Positions 38,820 to 47,378 of a DNA stretch of 64,000 nucleotides are shown here, in pieces (position 1 is the stretch's first letter; each line of letters starts with the position of its first letter). The position numbers and the translations under genes were made by a program. The notes below the pieces were generated by a model. The model worked only from the letters and a program-made list of their open reading frames with translations. It was not told the DNA's origin and did no database searches. The stretch spans positions 1-64,000 of the forward strand of contig JAJDAE010000194.1 in the NCBI GenBank assembly GCA_029262035.1. Reading direction: 5' to 3'. The stretch comes from Candidatus Zhuqueibacterota bacterium. Its GTDB lineage: Bacteria; Zhuqueibacterota; Zhuqueibacteria; Oceanimicrobiales; Oceanimicrobiaceae.

Positions 38820-39266
38820 CTAAACTTTATTTGCACGAATCAAAACGTTGGTTTTGATTCGTGCAAATTCTTCACGTAGAAACGCTTTGTCAATTTCTCT
38901 GTGTGCAGTTTCAGCTCTAATTGTTTTGGGACCAATCACATAGGCAATATACTTTGGAAACCCGGCACTGGCAATTTTCTTCTTTATAGAAATTAAAGAT
39001 ATTTCGATTGATTCCCCTGGTGGTGGTGCGAGACCAATATTTATATTTGAAAACCGTTTTCTTATTTCTAAATTCTGAATATTAATATCGCATATATCGC
39101 CCAATACTATTTGATTTCCTACTATCAAATTTAATGGTCTTAATTTAATTCTCAAAGTTTGCTTGCTGGTAATTCGATTATTATATCCTGCATATAAAAA
39201 GGATAGAATTTGCATGAACGCGATTATAAATATAGGGATAAAAATTCTTTTAATGTATTTTGCCAT
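38820..39266 (-). CDS. FlgA-like (flagellar P-ring chaperone / SAF) protein, apparently C-terminally shortened
   Basis: VLGDICDINIQNLEIRKRFSNINIGLAPPPGESIEISLISIKKKIASAGF; only 148 aa. Confidence 0.6.
   Translation of the reverse strand: MAKYIKRIFIPIFIIAFMQILSFLYAGYNNRITSKQTLRIKLRPLNLIVGNQIVLGDICDINIQNLEIRKRFSNINIGLAPPPGESIEISLISIKKKIASAGFPKYIAYVIGPKTIRAETAHREIDKAFLREEFARIKTNVLIRANKV
38829..38868. repeat. Perfect 18-bp inverted repeat with 4-nt loop inside the 3' end of the FlgA-like gene
   Basis: ATTTGCACGAATCAAAAC-gttg-GTTTTGATTCGTGCAAAT. Confidence 0.95.
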
Positions 39267-39277
39267 GATTTTACCTC

Positions 39278-40321
39278 TTATAGTTCAAGCATGTTGATCT
39301 CGCCATAATATTTTTGAGTAATTGGCTTTGAAATTTCATTAAAGCTTTTCACAATATCACATATTTTTTTAGCATTTATTTCAATAATTTCTAATTTTTT
39401 CTTATCTCCATCTTGAAAATGTTTATCGTCTTTCCTCATTAGTTGTATATTGCCTAGAATAGGTGTAAGTGGATTGTTGATTTGATGATTTATGGTTGCC
39501 ATAGATTCTGTAATGCCACGCAAACGCTCTTTTTCCATAAGCTCTTTTTCTAATTGTTTTTGAATGGATATATCCTGCCCTAAAGCAAGAAGACCCTCTA
39601 CCCTATCGTCAAAGCTTTTCAAGTATGACAACGTAATTCCCAGTGTTATATTTTGTTTTGCCAACTTTGATTTAATCTCAAACTCCCTGTTTACAAATCC
39701 ATTTTCAAGGCCGTCCAGGCTAAACAAATCTAAGTCACGCTCAACTTCAAGAAATTCATTTAAATGCGTACCTACAATTTTTCTTGGAGAAACTCCTAAT
39801 ATTTTAGTAACCGCCTTATTAGTATAACTTATGAATCCATTTTTATCAGCCGTAATGATTAGAGCGGGACAGCTTTGCACCAAATTTTCTAAGAAATTTT
39901 TTGTATTTTCAATTGCTCGTTTTAACTCAATGTTCTCGATACTTAAATCTTTATTTATGAAAACATTTTGAATTAAATTAAGAAGTTCTTTCTGACCAAA
40001 AGGTTTTTCAATATATAGAGTGATGCCTTCTTTTAAAATTTCTCGAATTTTAGCGTCATCGTTACCTAATGCGGTCAGCATTATTACTGGTATGTTAAAA
40101 TCTGAATTGTCAGCAATTAATTGTTTGAATAATTGAATACCGTTTTTTTCTGGCATCAAATAATCTAAAATAATTAGATCGGGACACAGGTCATTGATTT
40201 TCTCGAAACCTTCATTTGCTGAAAATGCGGAAATAAAATTATACCCGGCCTTTTCGAGGATTATCTTTGTGTGAAAATGAATTGCCTTATCATCATCAAC
40301 TAATATAATTGTCTTGTTCAT
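39278..40321 (-). CDS. REC-PAS-HisKA protein lacking a recognisable HATPase domain
   Basis: ILVDDDKAIHFHTKII...LIILDYLMPEKNG; PAS LIITADKNGFISYTNKAVTKILG; H-box ESMATINHQINNPLTPILGNIQ; ends about 60 aa after the H-box. Confidence 0.8.
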   Translation of the reverse strand: MNKTIILVDDDKAIHFHTKIILEKAGYNFISAFSANEGFEKINDLCPDLIILDYLMPEKNGIQLFKQLIADNSDFNIPVIMLTALGNDDAKIREILKEGITLYIEKPFGQKELLNLIQNVFINKDLSIENIELKRAIENTKNFLENLVQSCPALIITADKNGFISYTNKAVTKILGVSPRKIVGTHLNEFLEVERDLDLFSLDGLENGFVNREFEIKSKLAKQNITLGITLSYLKSFDDRVEGLLALGQDISIQKQLEKELMEKERLRGITESMATINHQINNPLTPILGNIQLMRKDDKHFQDGDKKKLEIIEINAKKICDIVKSFNEISKPITQKYYGEINMLEL

Positions 40322-40802
40322 GCTCTACAAAATTTAAGTAAGAAAGATTATATATCTTTCGAGTAATATCCTTACAGAAGCCTTCAATCCGTTCTAACTT
40401 TTCGCCGTCAAAAGCATTTGGTGTAGTATGTCCTAAATTCAAGACCCCAATATTTCTGTTGTTAATTTCCAGAGGTATTGAAAGATAGGCCCTTATAGGG
40501 TTAAGGCCATGGCGGCTTCCACGATGAATATCTGAAAGATAGATAATCTTCCCTTTTTGAGCGACCCAAGCTGAAAGACCTGCTCCCATTGGAAAGCTTA
40601 CTGAACTGATGAAGTCGATTCCATTCCCCATTTTTATAACTTCTTCAAGTGCTTCGGTTTCTTTATCGAACAGGAAAAGAGTTCCGTCTTCGAAATCAGC
40701 TTGCTTTTTTAACTCATCAACAAAATTATTTAGTATTTCCCCCCACCTTGAATCATTAAATGACTTTACTTTTACTAAGACATCCATATCATAGTTTTCC
40801 AT
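40296..40802 (-). CDS. GAF domain protein
   Basis: FPMGAGLSAWVAQKGKIIYLSDIHRGSRHGLNPIRAYLSIPLEINNRNIGVLNLG. Confidence 0.82.
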   Translation of the reverse strand: MENYDMDVLVKVKSFNDSRWGEILNNFVDELKKQADFEDGTLFLFDKETEALEEVIKMGNGIDFISSVSFPMGAGLSAWVAQKGKIIYLSDIHRGSRHGLNPIRAYLSIPLEINNRNIGVLNLGHTTPNAFDGEKLERIEGFCKDITRKIYNLSYLNFVEHEQDNYIS

Positions 40803-40803
40803 A

Positions 40804-41568
40804 TTAATTTAATACTTCTTGTTGTAATACCCCTTTTAATGAGTCTAATGCTTTGCTATGGATTTGGGAGACACGCGACTCTGTAATGTTCAATACTTGC
40901 CCTATTTCTTTCAGTGTTAATTCTTCATAATAGTAAAGGGCCATTACAATTTTTTCCTGTTCATTCAATCCTTCAATTGCCTCAACCAACAAACCCTTCA
41001 TCTCAACGGTTTCCATACCGCGAAGTGGGTTTTCTGATTGCTTGTTTTCTAGCAGATCATACATCGAGGTTAATTGCTCATTATCCTCGGCTCTGCTTCC
41101 ATCTAAGGAAAGTAAAGATGCCTTGGAGACTTCGAGCAGTACACCACCATATTCCTCAATTCCCATGTCTAACTCATTTGCAATTTCATGGCTGGTGGCT
41201 GATCTTCCCAACCCTTTTTCAAGACGCTCACTGGCTCTTTCGACCATTCTAGCCTTGGAACGCAATGACCGGGGTGCCCAGTCCAATGTTCGCAATTCAT
41301 CAAGTATTGCACCCTTAATTCTTGGCAAGACAAAGGTTTCGAACTTAACACCTTGCTGTGGATCAAATCTCTCCAGCGCACCAATTAGCCCCATAACCCC
41401 GGCACTCAACAAATCATTATAGTCAACACAAGTTGGCAGTGAGAACATCATTTTACCAGCAACATATTTCACAAGAGGTAAGTATTGAACCAACAGTTTC
41501 TCGCGCACCTCCTGGCTACGGTAAGCTGTGTACTCTTGCCAAAGATTGTTATTCATAACAGCCTTCAT
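40804..41568 (-). CDS. fliA: RNA polymerase sigma factor, FliA/sigma-28 (WhiG-like) family
   Basis: YLPLVKYVAGKMMFSLPTCVDYNDLLSAGVMGLIGALERFDPQQGVKFETFVLPRIKGAILDELRTLDWAPRSLR. Confidence 0.93.
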   Translation of the reverse strand: MKAVMNNNLWQEYTAYRSQEVREKLLVQYLPLVKYVAGKMMFSLPTCVDYNDLLSAGVMGLIGALERFDPQQGVKFETFVLPRIKGAILDELRTLDWAPRSLRSKARMVERASERLEKGLGRSATSHEIANELDMGIEEYGGVLLEVSKASLLSLDGSRAEDNEQLTSMYDLLENKQSENPLRGMETVEMKGLLVEAIEGLNEQEKIVMALYYYEELTLKEIGQVLNITESRVSQIHSKALDSLKGVLQQEVLN

Positions 41569-41632
41569 AATAATTCTCCCTAACTAAGATTCTTTGGATG
41601 GATACCCGGAACAATTTTGCATGCAGCCATTT

Positions 41633-41650
41633 TCGCAACATCTATGCCAG
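41633..41650 (-). promoter_or_regulatory. Sigma-54 promoter candidate upstream of the FliA-like operon
   Basis: Minus strand CTGGCATAGATGTTGCG; GG-N10-GC spacing; about 55 nt leader. Confidence 0.65.
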
Positions 41651-41820
41651 CAAGAAGCTTGCTTTATTATTGATACAAATTTGAAGAAAAGAATAAGAAC
41701 ATGAAGTTTAGATAACGAGGTAAGTCTTTTATTTACAAAATTAAACGCTGGGGAGACTCTTAATGGGCAAATAAATTAATCTGTAATTTATACGGATTTT
41801 TCATTTTAACTAGTACTTTG

Positions 41821-41861
41821 AACCGGAAAATTTTTCTGGTTACCAGAAAAATTTTCCGGTT
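41821..41861. repeat. 41-nt near-perfect palindrome at the 3' end of the NtrC-family gene
   Basis: AACCGGAAAATTTTTCTGGT-T-ACCAGAAAAATTTTCCGGTT. Confidence 0.95.
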
Positions 41862-43245
41862 AATCTTCTTCTCCTTGGTGGCCATCCGCTTTGTATTCAT
41901 TTAACTTATTTCTCAACGTTCTACCGGTAATCCCTAATTTTTGAGCGGCATGGGTTTTATTCCCGTTACTTTCTTTCAAAACCTTTAATATATAAAGTCG
42001 TTCAAGTTTTTTGAGTGTTAAATCATCGGGCAAATTTTCGCTCTGAGTTGTTTTATTTCTATAAATACCTTCCATATTATCTTCTAAAAAAAGATGTTTA
42101 GTTTTAATACTTCCTTCTTTACAAATAACAACTGCCCGCTCAATTGTATTTTCCAGTTCACGAACATTGCCCGGCCAATTATGTTTCATTAGTTTGTTCA
42201 AAGCTGATGCATCTATCTTTTTGACAGTCCTGTTATTTTGAGCAGAATATTTTTCAATAAAATGTCCAACCAGTAATGGAATATCTACTTTCCTTTCTTT
42301 TAAACGAGGCAAACGAATTGGAACTACATTTAATCGATAAAATAAATCTTCGCGAAAATTGCCTTCAGAAACTTCATTTTGTAATTTACGGTTTGTAGTA
42401 GCAACTATCCGGACATCAACTTTTATGGGTGTTGGGTTACCAACCTTTTCAAATTCCTTTTCTTGTAAAACGCGTAAAAGTTTTGTTTGCAGGTTAATCG
42501 TTGTTTCACTAATTTCGTCCAAAAGTAGTGTCCCGGCGTCAGCCATTTCAAACCGACCCTTTGTACTTCTTATCGCACCAGTAAAGGAACCCTTTTCGTG
42601 ACCAAATAATTCACTTTCTGCTAACCCTTCAGGTATTGCCGCCAAGTTGGTTTTAATAAAAGGCATATCTTTTCTATCACTTAACTGGTGAATTGCTTTT
42701 GCTATCACCTCTTTTCCTGTTCCACTTGCACCCTGTAATAACACGGTTGCATTTGTTGGCGCCACCATTTCGATCGTTTCAAAAACTTTTTTCATTTCCG
42801 GGCTATTCCCGACAATATTTTCTATATTATATCGTTTGCCCAACTCAAACTTAAGCTGTGCATTTTCTTTGACCAAGCGCTGATATTTAAAAAATTTGTC
42901 AACGGTTAACTCTATTTCATCCAGGGAAAAGCCTTTGGTTAAATAATCATACGCGCCTTCCTTTATAGCTTCAACTGCACTTTCTACAGAGCTATGCGCT
43001 GTAATTACTATAACACCGGTATCGGGATCTTTCTCTTTGGTTAACCTTAATATTTCAAGCCCGTTTAAATCGGGAAGATAAACGTCTGTAATAACAAGAT
43101 CGAAATGCTCTCTATTCAATAAATCGAGAGCAATTTTTCCATTGTCAGCAATTTTGATATTAAAAGGTTTCTTTTTGAGCACTTCATAAAGCATCCCGCT
43201 TATCATAGGCTCATCATCTATAACTAAAATATTGGGTTTATTCAT
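41860..43245 (-). CDS. NtrC-family sigma-54-dependent response regulator (REC-AAA+-Fis HTH)
   Basis: Start placed at MNKPNILVIDDEP; Walker A GASGTGKE; ESELFGHEKGSFTGAIRSTKGRFE (GSFTGA loop); C-terminal Fis-type HTH. Confidence 0.95.
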   Translation of the reverse strand: MNKPNILVIDDEPMISGMLYEVLKKKPFNIKIADNGKIALDLLNREHFDLVITDVYLPDLNGLEILRLTKEKDPDTGVIVITAHSSVESAVEAIKEGAYDYLTKGFSLDEIELTVDKFFKYQRLVKENAQLKFELGKRYNIENIVGNSPEMKKVFETIEMVAPTNATVLLQGASGTGKEVIAKAIHQLSDRKDMPFIKTNLAAIPEGLAESELFGHEKGSFTGAIRSTKGRFEMADAGTLLLDEISETTINLQTKLLRVLQEKEFEKVGNPTPIKVDVRIVATTNRKLQNEVSEGNFREDLFYRLNVVPIRLPRLKERKVDIPLLVGHFIEKYSAQNNRTVKKIDASALNKLMKHNWPGNVRELENTIERAVVICKEGSIKTKHLFLEDNMEGIYRNKTTQSENLPDDLTLKKLERLYILKVLKESNGNKTHAAQKLGITGRTLRNKLNEYKADGHQGEED

Positions 43246-43290
43246 GGTTATCAATTCATCTAATTTAATGACTACTAGGAAATTTTTTCC

Positions 43291-43308
43291 ATGCAACCTG
43301 TGTGCCCA
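43291..43308 (-). promoter_or_regulatory. Sigma-54 promoter candidate upstream of the NtrC-family gene
   Basis: Minus strand TGGGCACACAGGTTGCAT; GG-N10-GC; about 36 nt leader to ATG at 43245. Confidence 0.7.
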
Positions 43309-43443
43309 AATTTTTACATTCTCTATCTTACTTATTTATTAATACTTAGGCTATTTATGGAAAATTGAAAGACTGGGGAAAGTGTTCAGGAATTGCACTC
43401 ACTGGTAAACAAATTACCACTTTTTGAAAGTGAGGATTTAAAA

Positions 43444-44250
43444 TCAGGGCTGTACAATCCTAACTTCAGCTGATGAAAAAATTGAGGAGTTGTTGTCGGG
43501 AGTTAAGAGGCATAAGTTTCCGAAGGTATCCACTCCTTGATATTTGCCGGAAACAAGTTTGCCACCTGGAGTTGATAGTTCCACTTGTTGGTCTTTATGC
43601 AAACAATTTTCATCCCATTCAGTTAGAATTAAATTGAGATCTCCAGATAAAAAAATGAGATAATCATGTTCCAGTTGGTGTAAAACTTCAAGCAGCAATG
43701 TTTCCCGTTTTATGCGTTGGCCAGTTTCAGAATATAAAGACGAAGCTATAGAATTAATTTCTTTAGGAAAGTCATCACTTGTTTGTGTGACATTGATACC
43801 TATTCCAATGATTACATGATTTAACTTGGTTCCTTGAAAGACAGATTCCAGGAGAATCCCTGATATTTTTTTATCATTTAGAAAAATATCATTGGGCCAC
43901 TTTAATTGTGGGTGCACATTTAGAATAGTGATAATTGCCTTTCTAAGCGCATTACTTGCCAATAACGAAAGTAACCCCAGGTTCTCTGCCGGGGAATCAG
44001 GTTGCAGGACTACTGAAAACCATAGCCCCTTATAAGCAGGAGAAAGCCACTTACGCTCTTGTCTACCCTTGCCTTTTGTTTGAGTTTCTGCAACGATCAC
44101 AGTTCCGTTGTATTTTGAATTTGAAGCAAATTTTCTCGCTACTTCATTTGTGGATGTAACAGAATTAAAAAATAACATCTCCTGCCCGATTATTTTGCTA
44201 CTTAAGTTTTGCTTCAAATAATCAGAGTCTAATTTTCTATTTGGGTGCAT
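43444..44250 (-). CDS. birA: Biotin--[acetyl-CoA-carboxylase] ligase (no N-terminal HTH)
   Basis: NSVTSTNEVARKFA, VAETQTKGKGRQERKWLSP, LKWPNDIFLNDKKISGILLE. Confidence 0.95.
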   Translation of the reverse strand: MHPNRKLDSDYLKQNLSSKIIGQEMLFFNSVTSTNEVARKFASNSKYNGTVIVAETQTKGKGRQERKWLSPAYKGLWFSVVLQPDSPAENLGLLSLLASNALRKAIITILNVHPQLKWPNDIFLNDKKISGILLESVFQGTKLNHVIIGIGINVTQTSDDFPKEINSIASSLYSETGQRIKRETLLLEVLHQLEHDYLIFLSGDLNLILTEWDENCLHKDQQVELSTPGGKLVSGKYQGVDTFGNLCLLTPDNNSSIFSSAEVRIVQP

Positions 44251-45154
44251 ACTTCTCTCGAGGATGAAAAGTTTTGTGTACTTCCTTCAGATAATCACGA
44301 TCAAGGTGAGTGTATATTTGAGTGGTTGTAATATCTGAATGGCCAAGCATTTCTTGCACCGCTCGTAAATCGGCGCCACCTTCTATAAGATGTGTGGCAA
44401 AAGAATGCCTGAATGTATGCGGAGAAACTTTCTTCTGAATTCCCGCCAAATTTACGTAATAATTGAGGATTTTCCAAAACCCCATTCTACTCAACCCGCC
44501 CCCTCTCATATTCAAAAAAAGAATACTTTTGCTTTTTAAAGGCCTGGCAATAACAGGTCGTGCTTTGGCGAGATAAAGTTCTACAAAATGAGTAGCCTGT
44601 CCGCCAATAGGGATAATCCTCTCTTTGTTACCCTTACCTGTGGCTCGGACGTAACTCTGTTCAAGAAAAAGATTTCTGGCTTCCATATTCAATAGTTCTG
44701 AGACACGAACACCAGTGGCATAAAGGAATTCAAGCATTGCGCGATCCCGCAATCCCTTTACTTCAGAAATATCTGGTAACTCAAGAATATTTTCAATTTC
44801 ATTTTGGTTCAATGCGGTGGGTAAATATTTGGTAAGTTTCGGAAAGTTTATTACACTGGCAGGATTTGAATCGCAATACCCTTCCTGCACAAGAAACTTA
44901 TGAAACATCCGAATTGATGTGAGTTTTCTCGCGCTACTGGATGGGGCTATTCCGTCATGCTGCAATTTACCGAGATACGAGAAAATATTTGAGGGGTGAA
45001 CTTCAGTTATTCTTGAAATTTTCAACTCTTGAATAAACCGGGAATAACTGCCAAGGTCTGAAGAATAAGAACTGATTGTGTTGGGAGAAGCGTTTCTTTC
45101 AATTTGAAGAAAGTTTATAAATTCAATGATTTCCGGAAAAGAAACATTAGCCAT
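44237..45154 (-). CDS. Tyrosine recombinase XerC/XerD
   Basis: LLYATG-type FLYATGVRVSELLNME, HTFRHSFATHLIEGGADLRAVQEMLGHSDITTTQIYTHL. Confidence 0.95.
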   Translation of the reverse strand: MANVSFPEIIEFINFLQIERNASPNTISSYSSDLGSYSRFIQELKISRITEVHPSNIFSYLGKLQHDGIAPSSSARKLTSIRMFHKFLVQEGYCDSNPASVINFPKLTKYLPTALNQNEIENILELPDISEVKGLRDRAMLEFLYATGVRVSELLNMEARNLFLEQSYVRATGKGNKERIIPIGGQATHFVELYLAKARPVIARPLKSKSILFLNMRGGGLSRMGFWKILNYYVNLAGIQKKVSPHTFRHSFATHLIEGGADLRAVQEMLGHSDITTTQIYTHLDRDYLKEVHKTFHPREKYAPK

Positions 45155-45587
45155 TTGTTTCTGGAAGGATTCCTTCCGTTAACGACAATGCGATTCCGGA
45201 AAGCATAACTTCCGGACCCAGTTGCGTGAAATCTCCCGAAAGCAGACTAGAATTTACATTTGAATAGAGGGAACATCCGGCTTCTTTTTCAATCGTCAAC
45301 CCCGAAAGCCTGCCGTTATGTTCACCAACAAACGTGACTTCACCTAACATTTCGCTCACAACATAACCTGTACAAAAGTGTAGTTGTAAATGGGCATTGA
45401 GAGTATAGACGCTGATTAAATTGCCTTTCTCTTTGCCGATTTGAATGTCAGGATAAATTTCCAAAGACAACTTCCTGACCTCATCCTCTTTACTTTCCAC
45501 AGAAAATCTGAAGTTATTTCCCATATCCTTTGCTTCAGTGGCAAGTACAGATGAAATTTTATCGATGTCTTTTTTTGAAAATATCAC
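45147..45587 (-). CDS. Hypothetical protein
   Basis: 146-aa ORF directly upstream of and overlapping the Xer gene; no domain recognised. Confidence 0.65.
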   Translation of the reverse strand: MIFSKKDIDKISSVLATEAKDMGNNFRFSVESKEDEVRKLSLEIYPDIQIGKEKGNLISVYTLNAHLQLHFCTGYVVSEMLGEVTFVGEHNGRLSGLTIEKEAGCSLYSNVNSSLLSGDFTQLGPEVMLSGIALSLTEGILPETNG

Positions 45588-45657
45588 TGTATTTAGCTCC
45601 TGGTTAGTTTTGAGCCTAATTAACGTCCCAATCTAATTGGGTTCAACGCAATATTTG

Positions 45658-45858
45658 TTAAGCTTTGCCTACTTTGGTAGCCTGCAAACCTTTTTCTCCG
45701 GAGATACATTCAAACTCAACTTCAGCGCCTTCTTGTAAGGTTTTATATCCATCCATATCTATAACAGAAAAATGAACGAAGACATCACCGCCTCCCTCCT
45801 GCTCTATAAATCCAAACCCTTTTTGTTCATTAAACCATTTTACACGACCTTTGGCCAT
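45658..45858 (-). CDS. Cold shock domain protein
   Basis: [29 protein letters not shown]. Confidence 0.97.
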   Translation of the reverse strand: MAKGRVKWFNEQKGFGFIEQEGGGDVFVHFSVIDMDGYKTLQEGAEVEFECISGEKGLQATKVGKA

Positions 45859-45887
45859 AGTCTCCTCAAGAGATAAATTAGATAAAA

Positions 45888-45916
45888 AATATAGCTATAA
45901 TCAATAATTATGTCAA
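45888..45916 (-). promoter_or_regulatory. Sigma70-type promoter of cold shock gene
   Basis: Minus strand TTGACA-N17-TATATT. Confidence 0.65.
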
Positions 45917-45933
45917 GAAGTTTCGATTGCAGT

Positions 45934-46593
45934 TCAGGCTTGCTGAGATGCATTTTTTATAGCAGTTAGTGCATCAGCAATATTCTTTTTACCAAAAATT
46001 GCCGAACCGGCTACCAGGACATTTGCACCGGCAGCAATGATCGACGGTGTAGTTTCCACATCAACACCACCATCAACTTCAAGGTTGATTTTCCGTTCAC
46101 TAATACTAATCATCTTAGATATTTTTTCGATTTTATTTAAAACTTCCGGTATGAATTTTTGTCCACCAAACCCGGGATTGACGCTCATTACAAGTACCAG
46201 GTCTATTTCGGTAAGAACGTTTTCGAGGTGATTGACAGGAGTCGCAGGGTTTAGTGCAACGCCTACCTTTACATTGTGACTTTTAATTAATTGAACAGTT
46301 CGATGCAGATGTGGTGTGGCTTCAGAATGAACAGTGACTTGATCTGCACCTGCCTTAACAAAATCTGCGACATACTTATCCGGGTCAGATATCATTAAAT
46401 GTACGTCTAAAAATAGATTGGTAATTTTGTTGACTGCATCGACAATCATTGGCCCGAAGGAGATATTTGGGACAAAATGCCCATCCATAATATCCAAGTG
46501 GAACCAGTCTGCGCCGGCCTTTTCAGCTTCCTGAATCTGTTTTTTTAAAATTGAAAAGTCGGCAGCAAGTATTGAGGGGGCGATTATTGGCAT
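45934..46593 (-). CDS. rpe: Ribulose-phosphate 3-epimerase
   Basis: IIAPSILAADF, WFHLDIMDGHFVPNISFGP, VLVMSVNPGFGGQKFI. Confidence 0.97.
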   Translation of the reverse strand: MPIIAPSILAADFSILKKQIQEAEKAGADWFHLDIMDGHFVPNISFGPMIVDAVNKITNLFLDVHLMISDPDKYVADFVKAGADQVTVHSEATPHLHRTVQLIKSHNVKVGVALNPATPVNHLENVLTEIDLVLVMSVNPGFGGQKFIPEVLNKIEKISKMISISERKINLEVDGGVDVETTPSIIAAGANVLVAGSAIFGKKNIADALTAIKNASQQA

Positions 46594-46599
46594 TTTTTA

Positions 46600-47358
46600 T
46601 TATTCAGGTAAAGTTAATACAGTGACCATTAAATTGACTTCAGCACCATGTTCAGTTATTGTGCCGGCATTTATAGACTGTTGAATAACGGTTTGAGGTA
46701 GAAATTCATCACTAATTTTATAGGTGATTCGCCCTACTCGAAAACCGGCTTTCTGGATTTCCCGCTTTACAGTTTCTATTGTTTTTCCGATCACAAAAGG
46801 CATGGTCGCATTTTCCTTTGGTTCACCCAAACTAACAATTAAATCAATTTCAGAATTGATTTTAATAAAAGATTTTTTAGCAGGTGATTGTTCAATCACA
46901 ATATCTGCAACTTCATTTACAACATATTGATAATCAACCTGGCCTAATCGCAGACTATAACTCTTTATAATTTCTTTAGCATTGTTTTCAGATAAGCCGA
47001 CCAAATTTGGCACCTGAACATCCTTTTCTCCAACGCTGATGGTTAGATAAACTCGCCTCCCTTTTTTCACCAGGCGGTTGCCGCTTGGATTTTGTTCGAC
47101 AACATATCCAAAAGGCAGATTGGCATCATATTTTTCCCCGCCTTTAACAGCTTTAAGTCCTTGCTGTTCAAGAATGTCTTTGGCGGTCTCATATCTTTGT
47201 GCGATGAGATTTGGAACGGTTAAAGCCTCGCCATGTTTTGTGTACCATGGCATTAAAATCTGATCGAACAATAAAACGATGGATAAAACAGCCAAAAAAA
47301 TCGCTACTATAATAATTATTCGGTCACGCGTAAAAATTTTATTTAGCAGATCTTTCAT
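46600..47358 (-). CDS. Membrane-anchored protein with three PASTA domains
   Basis: N-terminal TM, then three VPNLIGx-type PASTA repeats. Confidence 0.9.
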   Translation of the reverse strand: MKDLLNKIFTRDRIIIIVAIFLAVLSIVLLFDQILMPWYTKHGEALTVPNLIAQRYETAKDILEQQGLKAVKGGEKYDANLPFGYVVEQNPSGNRLVKKGRRVYLTISVGEKDVQVPNLVGLSENNAKEIIKSYSLRLGQVDYQYVVNEVADIVIEQSPAKKSFIKINSEIDLIVSLGEPKENATMPFVIGKTIETVKREIQKAGFRVGRITYKISDEFLPQTVIQQSINAGTITEHGAEVNLMVTVLTLPE

Positions 47359-47378
47359 GTGTGATTATATTTTCCTTA

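Noticed and set aside
45609-45650. CCCAAT-cta-ATTGGG hairpin after the cold shock gene as a terminator
   Set aside because: Short stem with no T tract; too weak to call.
46600-47358. PASTA protein as a novel signalling receptor
   Set aside because: Membrane-anchored stand-alone PASTA proteins are common in this kind of housekeeping cluster (rpe/rsmB/fmt/def).
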